Origin: Actinomycetota bacterium
GTDB taxonomy: Bacteria; Actinomycetota; Rubrobacteria; Rubrobacterales; Rubrobacteraceae
Reading direction: 5' to 3'
Length of the DNA stretch: 21,615 nucleotides
Assembly: GCA_020200675.1 (NCBI GenBank)
Contig: JAIVIG010000293.1
Location: forward strand, 1 to 21,615
Under the pieces are notes generated by a model, which did no database searches, was not told the DNA's origin, and saw only the letters and a program-made list of their open reading frames with translations. Shown in pieces: positions 14,950 through 21,615 of this stretch (position 1 is the first letter of the stretch; the number at the start of each line of letters is the position of its first letter). The position numbers were made by a program, and so were the translations under genes.

Positions 14950-14998
14950 ACCTGCTATACTTACATATCAACATACAAACACTTGTTAGGATGTATAT
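14950..14998 (+). promoter_or_regulatory. AT-rich promoter/operator of the CadC-like repressor
   Basis: A sharply AT-rich island in GC-rich DNA. It contains TATACT (14956-14961), a possible -10, followed by short inverted arms ATACA (14973-14977) and TGTAT (14992-14996) and an inner AACA/TGTT pair (14978-14981 and 14984-14987). AGGA (14988-14991) serves as ribosome site for the ATG at 14999. ArsR/SmtB repressors usually bind such AT-rich dyads over their own promoters. The 14801-14949 stretch before it holds nothing I can name. Confidence 0.5.
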
Positions 14999-15367
14999 AT
15001 GAGCAACGATCGCTGCGACCTGCTCTGTCTGGACGCTCCCCGCGCGGAGGACATCCGTAGGGCGCTCCTGGATGGCGAGGCTGTCCGGGAGGCCGCCGAG
15101 CGAGCCCGGGCGTTCTCGGACCCGACGAGGCTCATGCTGGCGGCAGCTCTGCGCGAGGGTGGCGAGCTCTGCGTTTGCGACCTTGCCTGGATCTCCGAGC
15201 GCGCCCAGAACCTCGTCTCGCACCACTTACGCACCTTGCGCTCGTACGGGCTGGTTACCTCCCGGCGCGACGGCAAACTCGTGATGTACTCCCTCACCAA
15301 GCCGGGGCTTGCGCTCCTCGGCGCCGTACTCGGCGAGCGTACGGAGCCGGCGGAGTCGAAGACGTGA
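14999..15367 (+). CDS. CadC-type ArsR/SmtB metal-sensing repressor
   Basis: A 122-residue winged-helix repressor that releases DNA on binding Cd, Pb or Zn. It matches Staphylococcus CadC closely: an N-terminal Cys pair (C6 and C10 in RCDLLC), the alpha-3 ligand pair ELCVCDLA (C58 and C60), and the recognition helix and wing NLVSHHLRTLRSYGLVTSRRDGKLVMYSL. The spacing of all four cysteines is the CadC alpha3N site. Its stop codon overlaps the GTG of the P-type ATPase by four bases (GTGA), so the two are translationally coupled and presumably share the AT-rich operator just upstream. The exact metal is not decided by sequence; Cd/Pb/Zn is the family expectation. Confidence 0.92.
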   Translation: MSNDRCDLLCLDAPRAEDIRRALLDGEAVREAAERARAFSDPTRLMLAAALREGGELCVCDLAWISERAQNLVSHHLRTLRSYGLVTSRRDGKLVMYSLTKPGLALLGAVLGERTEPAESKT

Positions 15368-17471
15368 GCCGCCCGAAGAAGATGCTCCCGGTCATAGGGC
15401 AGGAGCCCCACGTGCCTCACGTACGGCAGGAAGCCGGAGGGTCCGCTCCGGCTGAGGGTATCGAGCGCACCGTCGTACGCGTCGAGGGGATGGACTGCGC
15501 GAGTTGTGCCACGACGGTGGAGAAACGGGTGGCCCAGCTACCCAGCGTGCATCGGGCCGTCGTCAACTTCGCCGCAGGGAGGCTCGACGCGGAGCACGGT
15601 CCCGGCCTGACGGTAGAGGAGATCGAGAAGGCCGTCGAGGAGGCCGGCTTCGGGGTCGGGCAAACCGAAGAGGTGGATAGACCACCGTTCTGGCGCACGC
15701 CGAGGGCCCTTCTGACGCTCGCCTCCGCCCTTTTGTTCGCGCTCGGCCTCGCGTTGGGGCTGGCCGGTGCGCCGGATGTCATGCGCGTTGGGGCTTACGC
15801 CCTCGCGATCCTGGTCGGGGGGTTACCGATCTTTCGGGCGGCGCTCGCGGGGCTGCGGGCCCGGCATCTGGACATGAACGTGCTCATGAGTGCGGCCACT
15901 ATAGGCGCGGCCGGGATCGGCGAGTGGGCGGAGGCTGCCTCGGTCGTGGTCCTCTTCGCCGCCGGCAACGCCCTGCAGGTCTACGCCATAGATCGCACGC
16001 GCGGCGCCGTGCGATCTATGGCGCGGCTCGCCCCCGACGAGGTTCTGGTGTGCAGGGACGGCGTCGAGCACGTGGTCCCGATAGACGAGGTTGGCGTCGG
16101 GGAGATCGTCGTGGTGCGTCCCGGGGAGCGTCTGGCCATCGACGGGGAGATCGTCGAGGGCGAGACCACGGTGAACGAGGCGCCCGTCACGGGCGAGAGC
16201 ATACCCGTGGAGAAGGGGCCAGGCGATACGGTCTTCTCCGGAAGCCTCAACGGCTCCGGCGGATTGCTGGTCCGCGTCTCCCGAAAGGCCGAGGACTCGA
16301 CCCTGCAGAGGATCGCCCGCCTGGTCGAGGAAGCGCAGGCCAAAAAGGCCCCCGCCGAGCAGTTCGTGGACCGCTTCTCGCGCGTCTACACGCCCGTGGT
16401 GGTGGGAGCTGCGGTCGCGCTAGCCGTGGTTCCGCCCGTACTCGGAGCCTCCTTCGGAGATTGGTTCTACAGGGCGCTCGCCCTGCTCATCATCGCATGC
16501 CCGTGCGCGCTCGTGATCTCGACGCCCGTCACGGTAGTCTCCGGCATCGGCGCAGCCTCACGCCGAGGCATCCTGGTCAAGGGCGGGGCCGCGCTCGAGG
16601 CGGCGGGCCGGCTCAAGGCGCTCGCCTTCGACAAGACCGGTACCCTCACCGAGGGGCGCCCCACCGTCTCGCGCTTGGTGGCGCTGGGCGGACTCAGCGC
16701 GGCCGAGGCGGTAAGGCTCGCGGCGGCCCTCGAAAGGCGCTCGGAGCACCCCTTAGCGCACGCGATCCTGGCCGCGGCAGGCGTTACCTGATCGGCAGCT
16801 CCCGCCTCTTCGCCGAGAGGGGCGTGCCCCTCGACGGGGCGGAGAGAGCGATCGAAGCGGTCGGAAGAGCGGGCGAGACGCCGGTCGTCCTCGGCGACGC
16901 GGGCGGCCCCCTGGCCGTCTTCGGGCTCGCCGACACCGTACGCGAGGACGCCAGGGTCACCCTTGAGGCCCTCCGTTCGGCCGGGGTGGAGAAGTTCATG
17001 ATGCTCACGGGGGACGCGGAGGCCCCGGCCCGCCGAACGGCGGAGGCTCTGGGAGTCGGCTACAGGGCGCAACTCCTCCCCGAACAGAAGGTCGAGACGG
17101 TGCGGGATCTGGTCGAGAAGACGGGCTCGGCGGGTATGGTCGGCGACGGCGTGAACGACGCGCCGGCGCTCGCGGCCTCCTCGGTCGGATTCGCCATGGG
17201 CGCTGCGGGCACGGACGTGGCGTTGGAGACCGCCGACGTCGCCCTCATGCAAGACGACCTGCCAAAGCTCGCCGAGGCGGTCCGGCTCTCGCGCTTTGCC
17301 GAGCGGATCATCCGACAGAACGTCGCCGCCTCGATCCTCATAAAGGGACTCTTCGTCCTACTAGCTCCCTTCGGCCTGGTAGCGCTATGGCTCGCCGTGC
17401 TCGCCGACATGGGCACCTCCATCGCCGTTACCCTCAACGGCCTTCGTCTCTTCAAGAAAGGGTACGGCTGA
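15364..17471 (+). pseudogene. P1B-2-type Zn/Cd/Pb-exporting ATPase, broken by a short internal deletion and frameshift
   Basis: The first frame (GTG 15364 to about 16779) encodes an HMA domain (GMDCASC, C45/C48), the TGES actuator loop (277-280), the membrane CPC motif (379-381, IIACPCAL), the phosphorylated D423 (DKTGTLT) and SEHPLA (H462). It then hits TGA at 16789. The second frame resumes at about 16782 with RYLIGSSRLFAERG and has MLTGD, GDGVNDAPAL and the last two helices, with the Lys and Asp (LIKGLF, VLADMGT) typical of ZntA-like pumps. Comparison with ZntA indicates about 27 missing residues of the nucleotide-binding domain; the lost length must leave remainder 1 on division by 3 (79, 82 or 85 nt fit). 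Restored, the protein would be about 728 aa. As it stands no full pump can be made. Confidence 0.87.
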
Positions 17472-17521
17472 TGGCGGCGCTCGCACTCACGCTCCTTGTC
17501 CTCTACCTCGCGCGGCGCTAG
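17471..17521 (+). CDS. Possible 16-residue hydrophobic peptide overlapping the ATPase stop
   Basis: TGATG joins the ATPase stop (17469-17471) to an ATG (17471-17473). The frame reads MAALALTLLVLYLARR and ends in TAG, so it has the look of a single membrane helix with a positive C-terminal end. The TGATG overlap allows translational coupling without its own ribosome site. Small membrane peptides that assist transporters are known elsewhere, but nothing here shows the peptide is made, and a chance ORF of this size is quite possible. Confidence 0.25.
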   Translation: MAALALTLLVLYLARR

Positions 17522-17563
17522 AAATTTTTCGGGGTCCTGCTCCTCGGTAGATCATCCCGCTTG

Positions 17564-17589
17564 TGCTAGGATTTAGGTACTCGCGCGAG
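17564..17589 (+). promoter_or_regulatory. Extended -10 box and CTCGCGCGAG palindrome before the DUF3105 gene
   Basis: TGC-TAGGAT (17564-17572) fits an extended -10 (TGn plus hexamer). A perfect 10-bp palindrome CTCGCGCGAG lies at 17580-17589, right where transcription would begin, a possible operator. No -35 is evident. The expected leader to the ATG at 17642 is about 60 nt. Confidence 0.4.
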
Positions 17590-17641
17590 GCGGAAGGTGC
17601 TGATTTTGGGGCGTCCGTTCCTCGCGTAGTGGAGCCGGAGG

Positions 17642-18088
17642 ATGGCAAAGAGAGGTACCGAGTTGGGCAAGAGCAGGGCTAATGGGGGCGGGTTGAACAA
17701 GACCACAATCTTAATCGGTGCGATCGTCCTGGCCTTTATCGCGGGCTTCGGCGCGCTGGTCTGGATCGACAGCGGCCAGCGCCAGGCGCAGGGTCCGGTA
17801 GAAGGGGCCGAGGAGTTCGAGGTGGCGAGCGGTGTCAACAACCACACCCCGGATACCGACACAATCCAGCAGATCGTGAAAGGCCAGGACTGCCTGCTCG
17901 CGAGCCCCTACCCGGGTCTACCGGAGGACACGCCGGTAGTGGCCTCCGCCTGGGGCGCCCAGCTGCGGCTAGAGAGCGCCGACGACTCTAACCTCGAGCG
18001 GTTCGTCAACTCCTACCGCAAGGGTCCCCAAACCCCGGAGCCCGGCGCTACCTGCTCTGGCGGGACCAGCGACACCGTCGCCGCGTAG
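17642..18088 (+). CDS. DUF3105-family membrane-anchored protein, missing its central segment
   Basis: A 148-residue product with a basic N-terminus, one membrane helix (about 22-43), then VASGVNNHTP and, abruptly, DTDTIQQIVKGQD, followed by the family C-terminus SPYPGLP, VVASAWGAQLRL, and GPQTPEPGATCSGG. DUF3105 proteins are normally around 200 residues. Between the NH and the SPYPGLP blocks they carry the conserved core with PP-x-SG-x-H, a W-x-x-CG region and a HSLEHG-type motif. That core is absent here although the frame stays open, so about 50 residues appear to be lost in frame. The gene precedes a DUF305 gene by two bases, a common pairing in actinobacteria. Function is unknown; without the core it is probably inactive if the sequence is right. 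Confidence 0.75.
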   Translation: MAKRGTELGKSRANGGGLNKTTILIGAIVLAFIAGFGALVWIDSGQRQAQGPVEGAEEFEVASGVNNHTPDTDTIQQIVKGQDCLLASPYPGLPEDTPVVASAWGAQLRLESADDSNLERFVNSYRKGPQTPEPGATCSGGTSDTVAA

Positions 18089-18090
18089 AG

Positions 18091-18858
18091 ATGAAAGGAA
18101 GTCTGAAACGCGCTGGCGCTGAACGTCGCCGTAAGAAGACTTCTTCGGGGCGCGGATGGTTTTCCCGGGGTCCTGTACTCACCGCGGTTCTTTTGGTCGG
18201 CGCGATCCTCCTGAGCGCCGTGGCGAGCGCGGCGCTTGCCTCGCTCCTCTCCGGCGACGCTTCTCCCGGCGACGGTTCGGCGGAGATAGGGCTCCAGGCG
18301 CCCACCGAAGACTCGGCGGAGGCGGGGTTCGCCCGGGACATGATGGTCCACCACGCCCAGGCCGTCCAGATGGCCGAGATCGTGCGCGACAAAACCGAGA
18401 GCGAAGAGATACGGACCCTGTCCGCCGACGTCGCCTTGACCCAGCAGGCCCAGATCGGGCAGATGCAGGGCTGGCTCGCCGTCTGGGGCCTCCCCGCGAC
18501 CGGTAGGGAGCCCGCCATGACCTGGATGGGCCACCCGACCGAGGGCCGGATGCCGGGCATGGCGTCTCCCGAGGAGTTGAACAATCTCCAGCAAGCATCG
18601 CCCGAGGAGGCCGACACGCTCTTCCTCCAGCTCATGATCCCCCACCACGAGGCCGCTCTGCCGATGGCCGAAGCCGTCCTCGAAGAGACCGACCGCCCGG
18701 AAGTCGAACGTCTCGCCGGGGCCATCGCCGCCTCTCAACGGGGCGAGATCGAGATGATGAAAGGTCTTCTACAGCAACGCGGCGTCTCGGTCAAAGACTC
18801 GGCAACCTCCGGTGAGCACTCCCACGGCGCCGACGCGCATCCCTACGGCGGCGAGTAG
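18091..18858 (+). CDS. DUF305-family membrane-anchored metal-associated protein
   Basis: 255 residues: a strongly basic N-terminus, one membrane helix (about 28-53), then two DUF305 helical repeats, each with a His pair: FARDMMVHHAQAVQMAEI (HH 87-88) and LMIPHHEAALPMAEAVL (HH 185-186). A Met-containing linker (WMGHPTEGRMPGM) separates them, and the tail is His-rich (EHSHGADAHPYGGE). The pattern fits a helical bundle anchored on the outer face, probably binding soft metals. The ATG follows the DUF3105 stop by two bases, so the two are translated together. It differs from the DUF305 protein at 13791 in lacking the long Met/Gly tracts. Confidence 0.9.
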   Translation: MKGSLKRAGAERRRKKTSSGRGWFSRGPVLTAVLLVGAILLSAVASAALASLLSGDASPGDGSAEIGLQAPTEDSAEAGFARDMMVHHAQAVQMAEIVRDKTESEEIRTLSADVALTQQAQIGQMQGWLAVWGLPATGREPAMTWMGHPTEGRMPGMASPEELNNLQQASPEEADTLFLQLMIPHHEAALPMAEAVLEETDRPEVERLAGAIAASQRGEIEMMKGLLQQRGVSVKDSATSGEHSHGADAHPYGGE

Positions 18859-18874
18859 CACCACTGCCGACCTC

Positions 18875-19384
18875 GTGAGCCGCGCCACGAGCACCGGCCT
18901 CGCCCTCGCGCTCGCCCTCTCGGTCTTGCTTGCCGACCAGGTCTCCAAAAGGCTCATCCAGGCCTCGTTGCGACTCGGGGAGAGCGTCCCGGCGATCCCG
19001 GGCGTACTGCGTATCTCGTACACGCGCAACGACGGCGGGGCGTTCGGGGTACTCGGCGGACAGAGCGGCTTGCTGCTGATCGGGAGCGCCATAGCGGTCG
19101 CGTTCGTCTTGTGGATGCTCCTGAAGGGACCGCCCGCGCGCGCCACGGCGCTGGGGTGCGGGCTCATCCTCGGTGGCGCCGCCGGCAACCTCCTAGACCG
19201 CCTGATCGCGGGTAACGTCGTCGACTTCCTGGACCTCGAGTTCTGGCCCCTCCGGCAGTGGCCCGTCTTCAACGCCGCCGACGTCGCCATCGTCCTCGGC
19301 GTAGCCGTGCTCTTCCTTGCCACGCTCCGTCCGGAAGCCGGACAGCGGTCAGCCGCCAGCGATCGGGGAAAAGCCGAAAGCTGA
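18875..19384 (+). CDS. lspA: Lipoprotein signal peptidase (signal peptidase II)
   Basis: LspA cleaves lipoprotein signal peptides before the lipidated cysteine; at least two substrates (HtrA and the Tat lipoprotein) lie in this window. From the GTG at 18875 the product is 169 aa with four membrane helices and the family blocks LLADQVSK (D21), YTRNDGGAFG (N52/D53), GGAAGNLLDR (D108) and WPVFNAADVAI (D136). D108 and D136 are the aspartyl-protease pair. A GTG at 18812 would add 21 residues but overlap the DUF305 gene by 47 nt, so I prefer 18875; neither has a good ribosome site. The last 14 or so residues (GQRSAASDRGKAES) are encoded by a dispersed repeat rather than family sequence. Confidence 0.9.
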   Translation: MSRATSTGLALALALSVLLADQVSKRLIQASLRLGESVPAIPGVLRISYTRNDGGAFGVLGGQSGLLLIGSAIAVAFVLWMLLKGPPARATALGCGLILGGAAGNLLDRLIAGNVVDFLDLEFWPLRQWPVFNAADVAIVLGVAVLFLATLRPEAGQRSAASDRGKAES

Positions 19385-19388
19385 CGGC
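19343..19388 (+). repeat. Dispersed 3'-end repeat (CAGCGGTCAGC ... GAAAGCTGACGGC)
   Basis: CAGCGGTCAGC (19343-19353) is identical to 3774-3784. It is followed after a short spacer by GAAAGCTGACGGC (19376-19388), similar to GAAACTGACAAC at 3793-3804. GTCAGC and GCTGAC are inverted and could pair. The repeat supplies the lspA stop codon. Confidence 0.5.
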
Positions 19389-19487
19389 CGATTAGCCGCG
19401 CGGGTTAGATTATTAGGGGCCCGATTCCTCGTCGCTGCCGTACTCCCCGGGCGCTTCGGGGGCCTCGCTCCCCGGCACATCGGGTTT

Positions 19488-21428
19488 CTATTCCTCCTGC
19501 TCCTCGCGAAGCTGGCGCCTGAATCCGCCGTGGACTAGCATGTTCCGCTCCCGTTCCGAAAACTGCGCCTGGAGCGTGATCTCCGTGCCGTTACTCTGAG
19601 CCGTTACCTCTGTGTCGCCGTTGTTCAAGCGCTCACGGATGTCCGGTAGCGTCCACTCCTGGCCCTGCTCGAACTGATCGTAGTCCTCCTCGTTCTTGAA
19701 GAGCAGGGGCAGGATACCCTGGGCGACGAGGTTTCGCCGGTGGATGCGGGCGAAGCCTTTGGCGATGACGGCTCTAATCCCGAGGTGCAGCGGCGCGAGC
19801 GCGGCGTGCTCCCGGCTGGATCCCTGCCCGTAGTTCTCGCCCCCAACGATGATGCCAGGCGCCATCTCCTGGGCCTTTTCGGGGAACTCCGGGTCGAAGC
19901 GCCGCAACGTGAATTTTGCAAGCTCCGGTACGTTCGAGCGGAACGACATCACCTCGACCCCGTCGGGCGTGAGATCCCCGGTCGAGATGTCGTCGGGCAA
20001 TACTATAGTCACCGTGCCCTTGAACTCATCGGGCATCTCCTCGGCCTCGGGCGGCTCGTGTATGTTCGGGCCGCGGTGTATCTCGATCTTGTCCGCCTCG
20101 TCCTCAGAGGCCGGCGGGAGGATCTGGGCATCGTCTACCGCCGGGTACATCGACGCCTTGGGGAGGTCCGGGTAATCACCAAGCTCGCGCGGGTCGGTGA
20201 TCTCACCGTATAAAGCCGTTGCAGCTGCGATGGTAGGGGTCACCAGGTACACCTGGTCCGTCTGCGTCCCGGACCTACCAGGGAAGTTTCTGTTGAACGT
20301 CCTCACGCTTACCGCGTCAGAGGGTGGCGCATAGCCCATCCCCACACACGGTCCGCATATCGGCTCGAGCATCCGGGCTCCGGCTCGCACCAGGTCCGCG
20401 TACACTCCGCTCTCGGCGATGGAGTTCAGGATCTGACGACTCCCCGGTGTCACGGTCATCACGAGGTCCGTGGCCACCGACTTGTCCCTCAGGACAGCCG
20501 CCGCGATCGCCAGGTCCTCGAAGCCCGAGTTCGCCGAGCTCCCGATACAGACCTGGTACACCTTGGTACCGGCGACCTCGCTCACCGGCACCACGTTGCC
20601 CGGCGAGTGGGGCTGGGCGACCATGGGCTCGAGCTCGTCGAGCGCTATGTGCTCGTACTCGTCGTATTCCGCGCCCTCGTCGGCGCCGAGCTCTACGAAG
20701 TCGTCGGGGCGCTGCTGGGCTTCGAGCCACTCGCGCGTCCGGTCGTCGGAGGGGAAGATGGCGGTGGTAGCACCGGTCTCGGTGCTCATGTTGCAAATAG
20801 AAGTGCGTCCCGTTACGTCTATGGTCGCTACTCCCGGCCCATAGAACTCGAAGATACTATTGGTCGCGCCGCTAACACCACGACGCCTCAAGAGCTCCAG
20901 GATGACATCCTTCGGCGTCACCCAATCCTGCAATTCGCCCGTCAGCTCTACTCCGATTACCGTCGGGAACCCCGTCTCGAAGGGCCTACCCGCCAGAACG
21001 AGAGCTACGTCCAGGCCTCCGACCCCGATGGCGATAGACCCCACGGAGCCCGAGGAGGTCGTGTGGGAGTCGGCTCCGACCATGGTCGCACCGGGCTTGG
21101 CGAACCTTTCCACGTGCACGTAGTGGCAGATACCGTTGCCAGGCTTGGAGTAGTACATGCCGTACTTGGCGGCAAACCCTTGCAGAAAGAGATGGTCGTC
21201 TGGGTTCTTGTGGTCGAGCTGGATGACGTTGTGGTCTATGTACTGAACGGCAAGGGGGACCTGGACCCTGCCTACGCCTATCTGCTCCAACTGCATGCAG
21301 GCCATCGTGCCGGTAGCATCCTGGAGCAGGGCTTGATCTATCTGGATGCCCACCTCCTCGCCCGGCTCAACGTTGCTGCCGTTCTGCATATGTTCCTTGA
21401 ATATCTTGGTCACCAAGTTATCTGCCAA
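19488..21428 (-). CDS. Aconitate hydratase, short Aquifex-type
   Basis: Converts citrate to isocitrate through cis-aconitate in the TCA cycle, using a [4Fe-4S] cluster. The 646-residue length fits the Aquifex-type family (about 650) rather than AcnA (about 890) or AcnB. Cluster ligands are C294 (VCIGSSANSG), C358 and C361 (PICGPCVGMG). Also visible are GADSHTTSSGSVGSIAIGVG (118-137) and the swivel-domain signature GGENYGQGSSREHAAL with the catalytic serine region. The TTG start has AGGGGTG about 8-10 bases upstream. A homologue acting in the 2-oxoacid or homoaconitase pathways is less likely but possible. It converges on lspA; the 103-bp gap contains a weak GC hairpin near 19445-19461. After the TAG stop the frame stays open for 24 more codons. 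Confidence 0.92.
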   Translation of the reverse strand: MADNLVTKIFKEHMQNGSNVEPGEEVGIQIDQALLQDATGTMACMQLEQIGVGRVQVPLAVQYIDHNVIQLDHKNPDDHLFLQGFAAKYGMYYSKPGNGICHYVHVERFAKPGATMVGADSHTTSSGSVGSIAIGVGGLDVALVLAGRPFETGFPTVIGVELTGELQDWVTPKDVILELLRRRGVSGATNSIFEFYGPGVATIDVTGRTSICNMSTETGATTAIFPSDDRTREWLEAQQRPDDFVELGADEGAEYDEYEHIALDELEPMVAQPHSPGNVVPVSEVAGTKVYQVCIGSSANSGFEDLAIAAAVLRDKSVATDLVMTVTPGSRQILNSIAESGVYADLVRAGARMLEPICGPCVGMGYAPPSDAVSVRTFNRNFPGRSGTQTDQVYLVTPTIAAATALYGEITDPRELGDYPDLPKASMYPAVDDAQILPPASEDEADKIEIHRGPNIHEPPEAEEMPDEFKGTVTIVLPDDISTGDLTPDGVEVMSFRSNVPELAKFTLRRFDPEFPEKAQEMAPGIIVGGENYGQGSSREHAALAPLHLGIRAVIAKGFARIHRRNLVAQGILPLLFKNEEDYDQFEQGQEWTLPDIRERLNNGDTEVTAQSNGTEITLQAQFSERERNMLVHGGFRRQLREEQEE

Positions 21429-21469
21429 TACGGCTCACCCCTTGCTGATTTTCCCTGTTTACCCTGCCT

Positions 21470-21490
21470 GACAATCCCATTCTACACGTA
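21470..21490 (-). promoter_or_regulatory. Possible -10 region upstream of aconitase
   Basis: The reverse strand carries TAGAAT just ahead of the AT-richer stretch that leads into the aconitase ribosome site. No matching -35 is clear. Position and composition are the only support. Confidence 0.25.
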
Positions 21491-21535
21491 TGATACGGAA
21501 TCCGGATGAAAGATTCGATGCGTCTGCTTTTCGAG

Positions 21536-21593
21536 AGTAGGGAGTCGGGAGGCGCTTCGCTTAGAGCTCGCTTCGGGAGTCGGGAAAACGACT
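21536..21593. repeat. GGGAGTCGGGA direct repeats with small hairpin
   Basis: GGGAGTCGGGA occurs at about 21540-21550 and again at about 21575-21585. The second copy continues into AGTCG-GGAAAA-CGACT (21578-21593), a 5-bp hairpin. The remaining bases to 21615 (ACTACTACTCC onward) are again low-complexity. No gene is apparent from 21429 to the window end; the stretch looks like a dispersed intergenic repeat. Confidence 0.5.
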
Positions 21594-21615
21594 ACTACTC
21601 CTCGTCTCCCTGCTC

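Noticed and set aside
16770..16795. Programmed frameshift in the P-type ATPase
   Set aside because: About 27 family residues are absent at the join, so changing frame alone would not yield a whole nucleotide-binding domain.
21505..21524. TGAAAGATTCGATGCG upstream of aconitase, resembling the last unit of the direct-repeat promoters
   Set aside because: Only a single unit is present with no 11-bp partners, so it is likely chance similarity.

Overview
The window is high-GC DNA with frequent GTG and TTG starts. Its gene families suggest an actinobacterium close to Rubrobacter: BchN/BchB-like proteins in what looks like a non-phototroph, an Aquifex-type short aconitase, a DUF3105-DUF305 pair, and Asp-box (BNR) and DUF305 proteins beside an OmpR-type two-component system. 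The genus is an inference from gene content; no rRNA or tRNA gene is present. No phage, insertion sequence or CRISPR array was seen.

Layout. 1-800: 3' end of a membrane protein and a convergent GNAT acetyltransferase. 990-4555: nucleoside salvage (phosphopentomutase, pyrimidine-nucleoside phosphorylase broken by a deletion, DeoD-type purine nucleoside phosphorylase). 4650-7769: homologues of the N and B subunits of dark-operative protochlorophyllide reductase plus an 88-residue unknown. 7773-9659: a tiny Tat lipoprotein with an Asp6-Arg8 tail, a degenerate ATPase-like protein and an HtrA lipoprotein protease. 9865-10821: a CDF metal exporter. 10835-14684 (minus strand): Asp-box protein, sensor kinase (broken), response regulator and Met-rich DUF305 protein. 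14999-17521: CadC-type repressor overlapping a Zn/Cd/Pb P-type ATPase (broken) and a possible 16-residue peptide. 17642-19384: DUF3105 (internally shortened), DUF305, LspA. 19488-21428 (minus strand): aconitase.

How the parts work together. The deo genes turn nucleosides into bases and pentose phosphates. The right half is mostly metal handling: CDF exporter, CadC/ATPase pair, two DUF305 proteins and the Asp-box protein. The Asp-box and DUF305 genes on either side of the two-component system share the same promoter architecture: three TGAA(G/C) repeats at an 11-bp period, ending 11 bp from a -10 hexamer. This predicts a small regulon of that response regulator.

Main observations. (1) The BchN/BchB-like pair has replaced three of the four [4Fe-4S] ligands of the known enzyme, but every replacement (Ser, Asp, Glu) could still bind a metal. 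(2) Four genes (pdp, sensor kinase, P-type ATPase, DUF3105) each lack a clean internal segment with little other decay. This fits assembly error or very recent deletion, so those genes should be checked against reads before any biology is drawn from them. (3) The shared direct-repeat promoters around the two-component system. (4) A 59-residue Tat lipoprotein with a strange charged tail.
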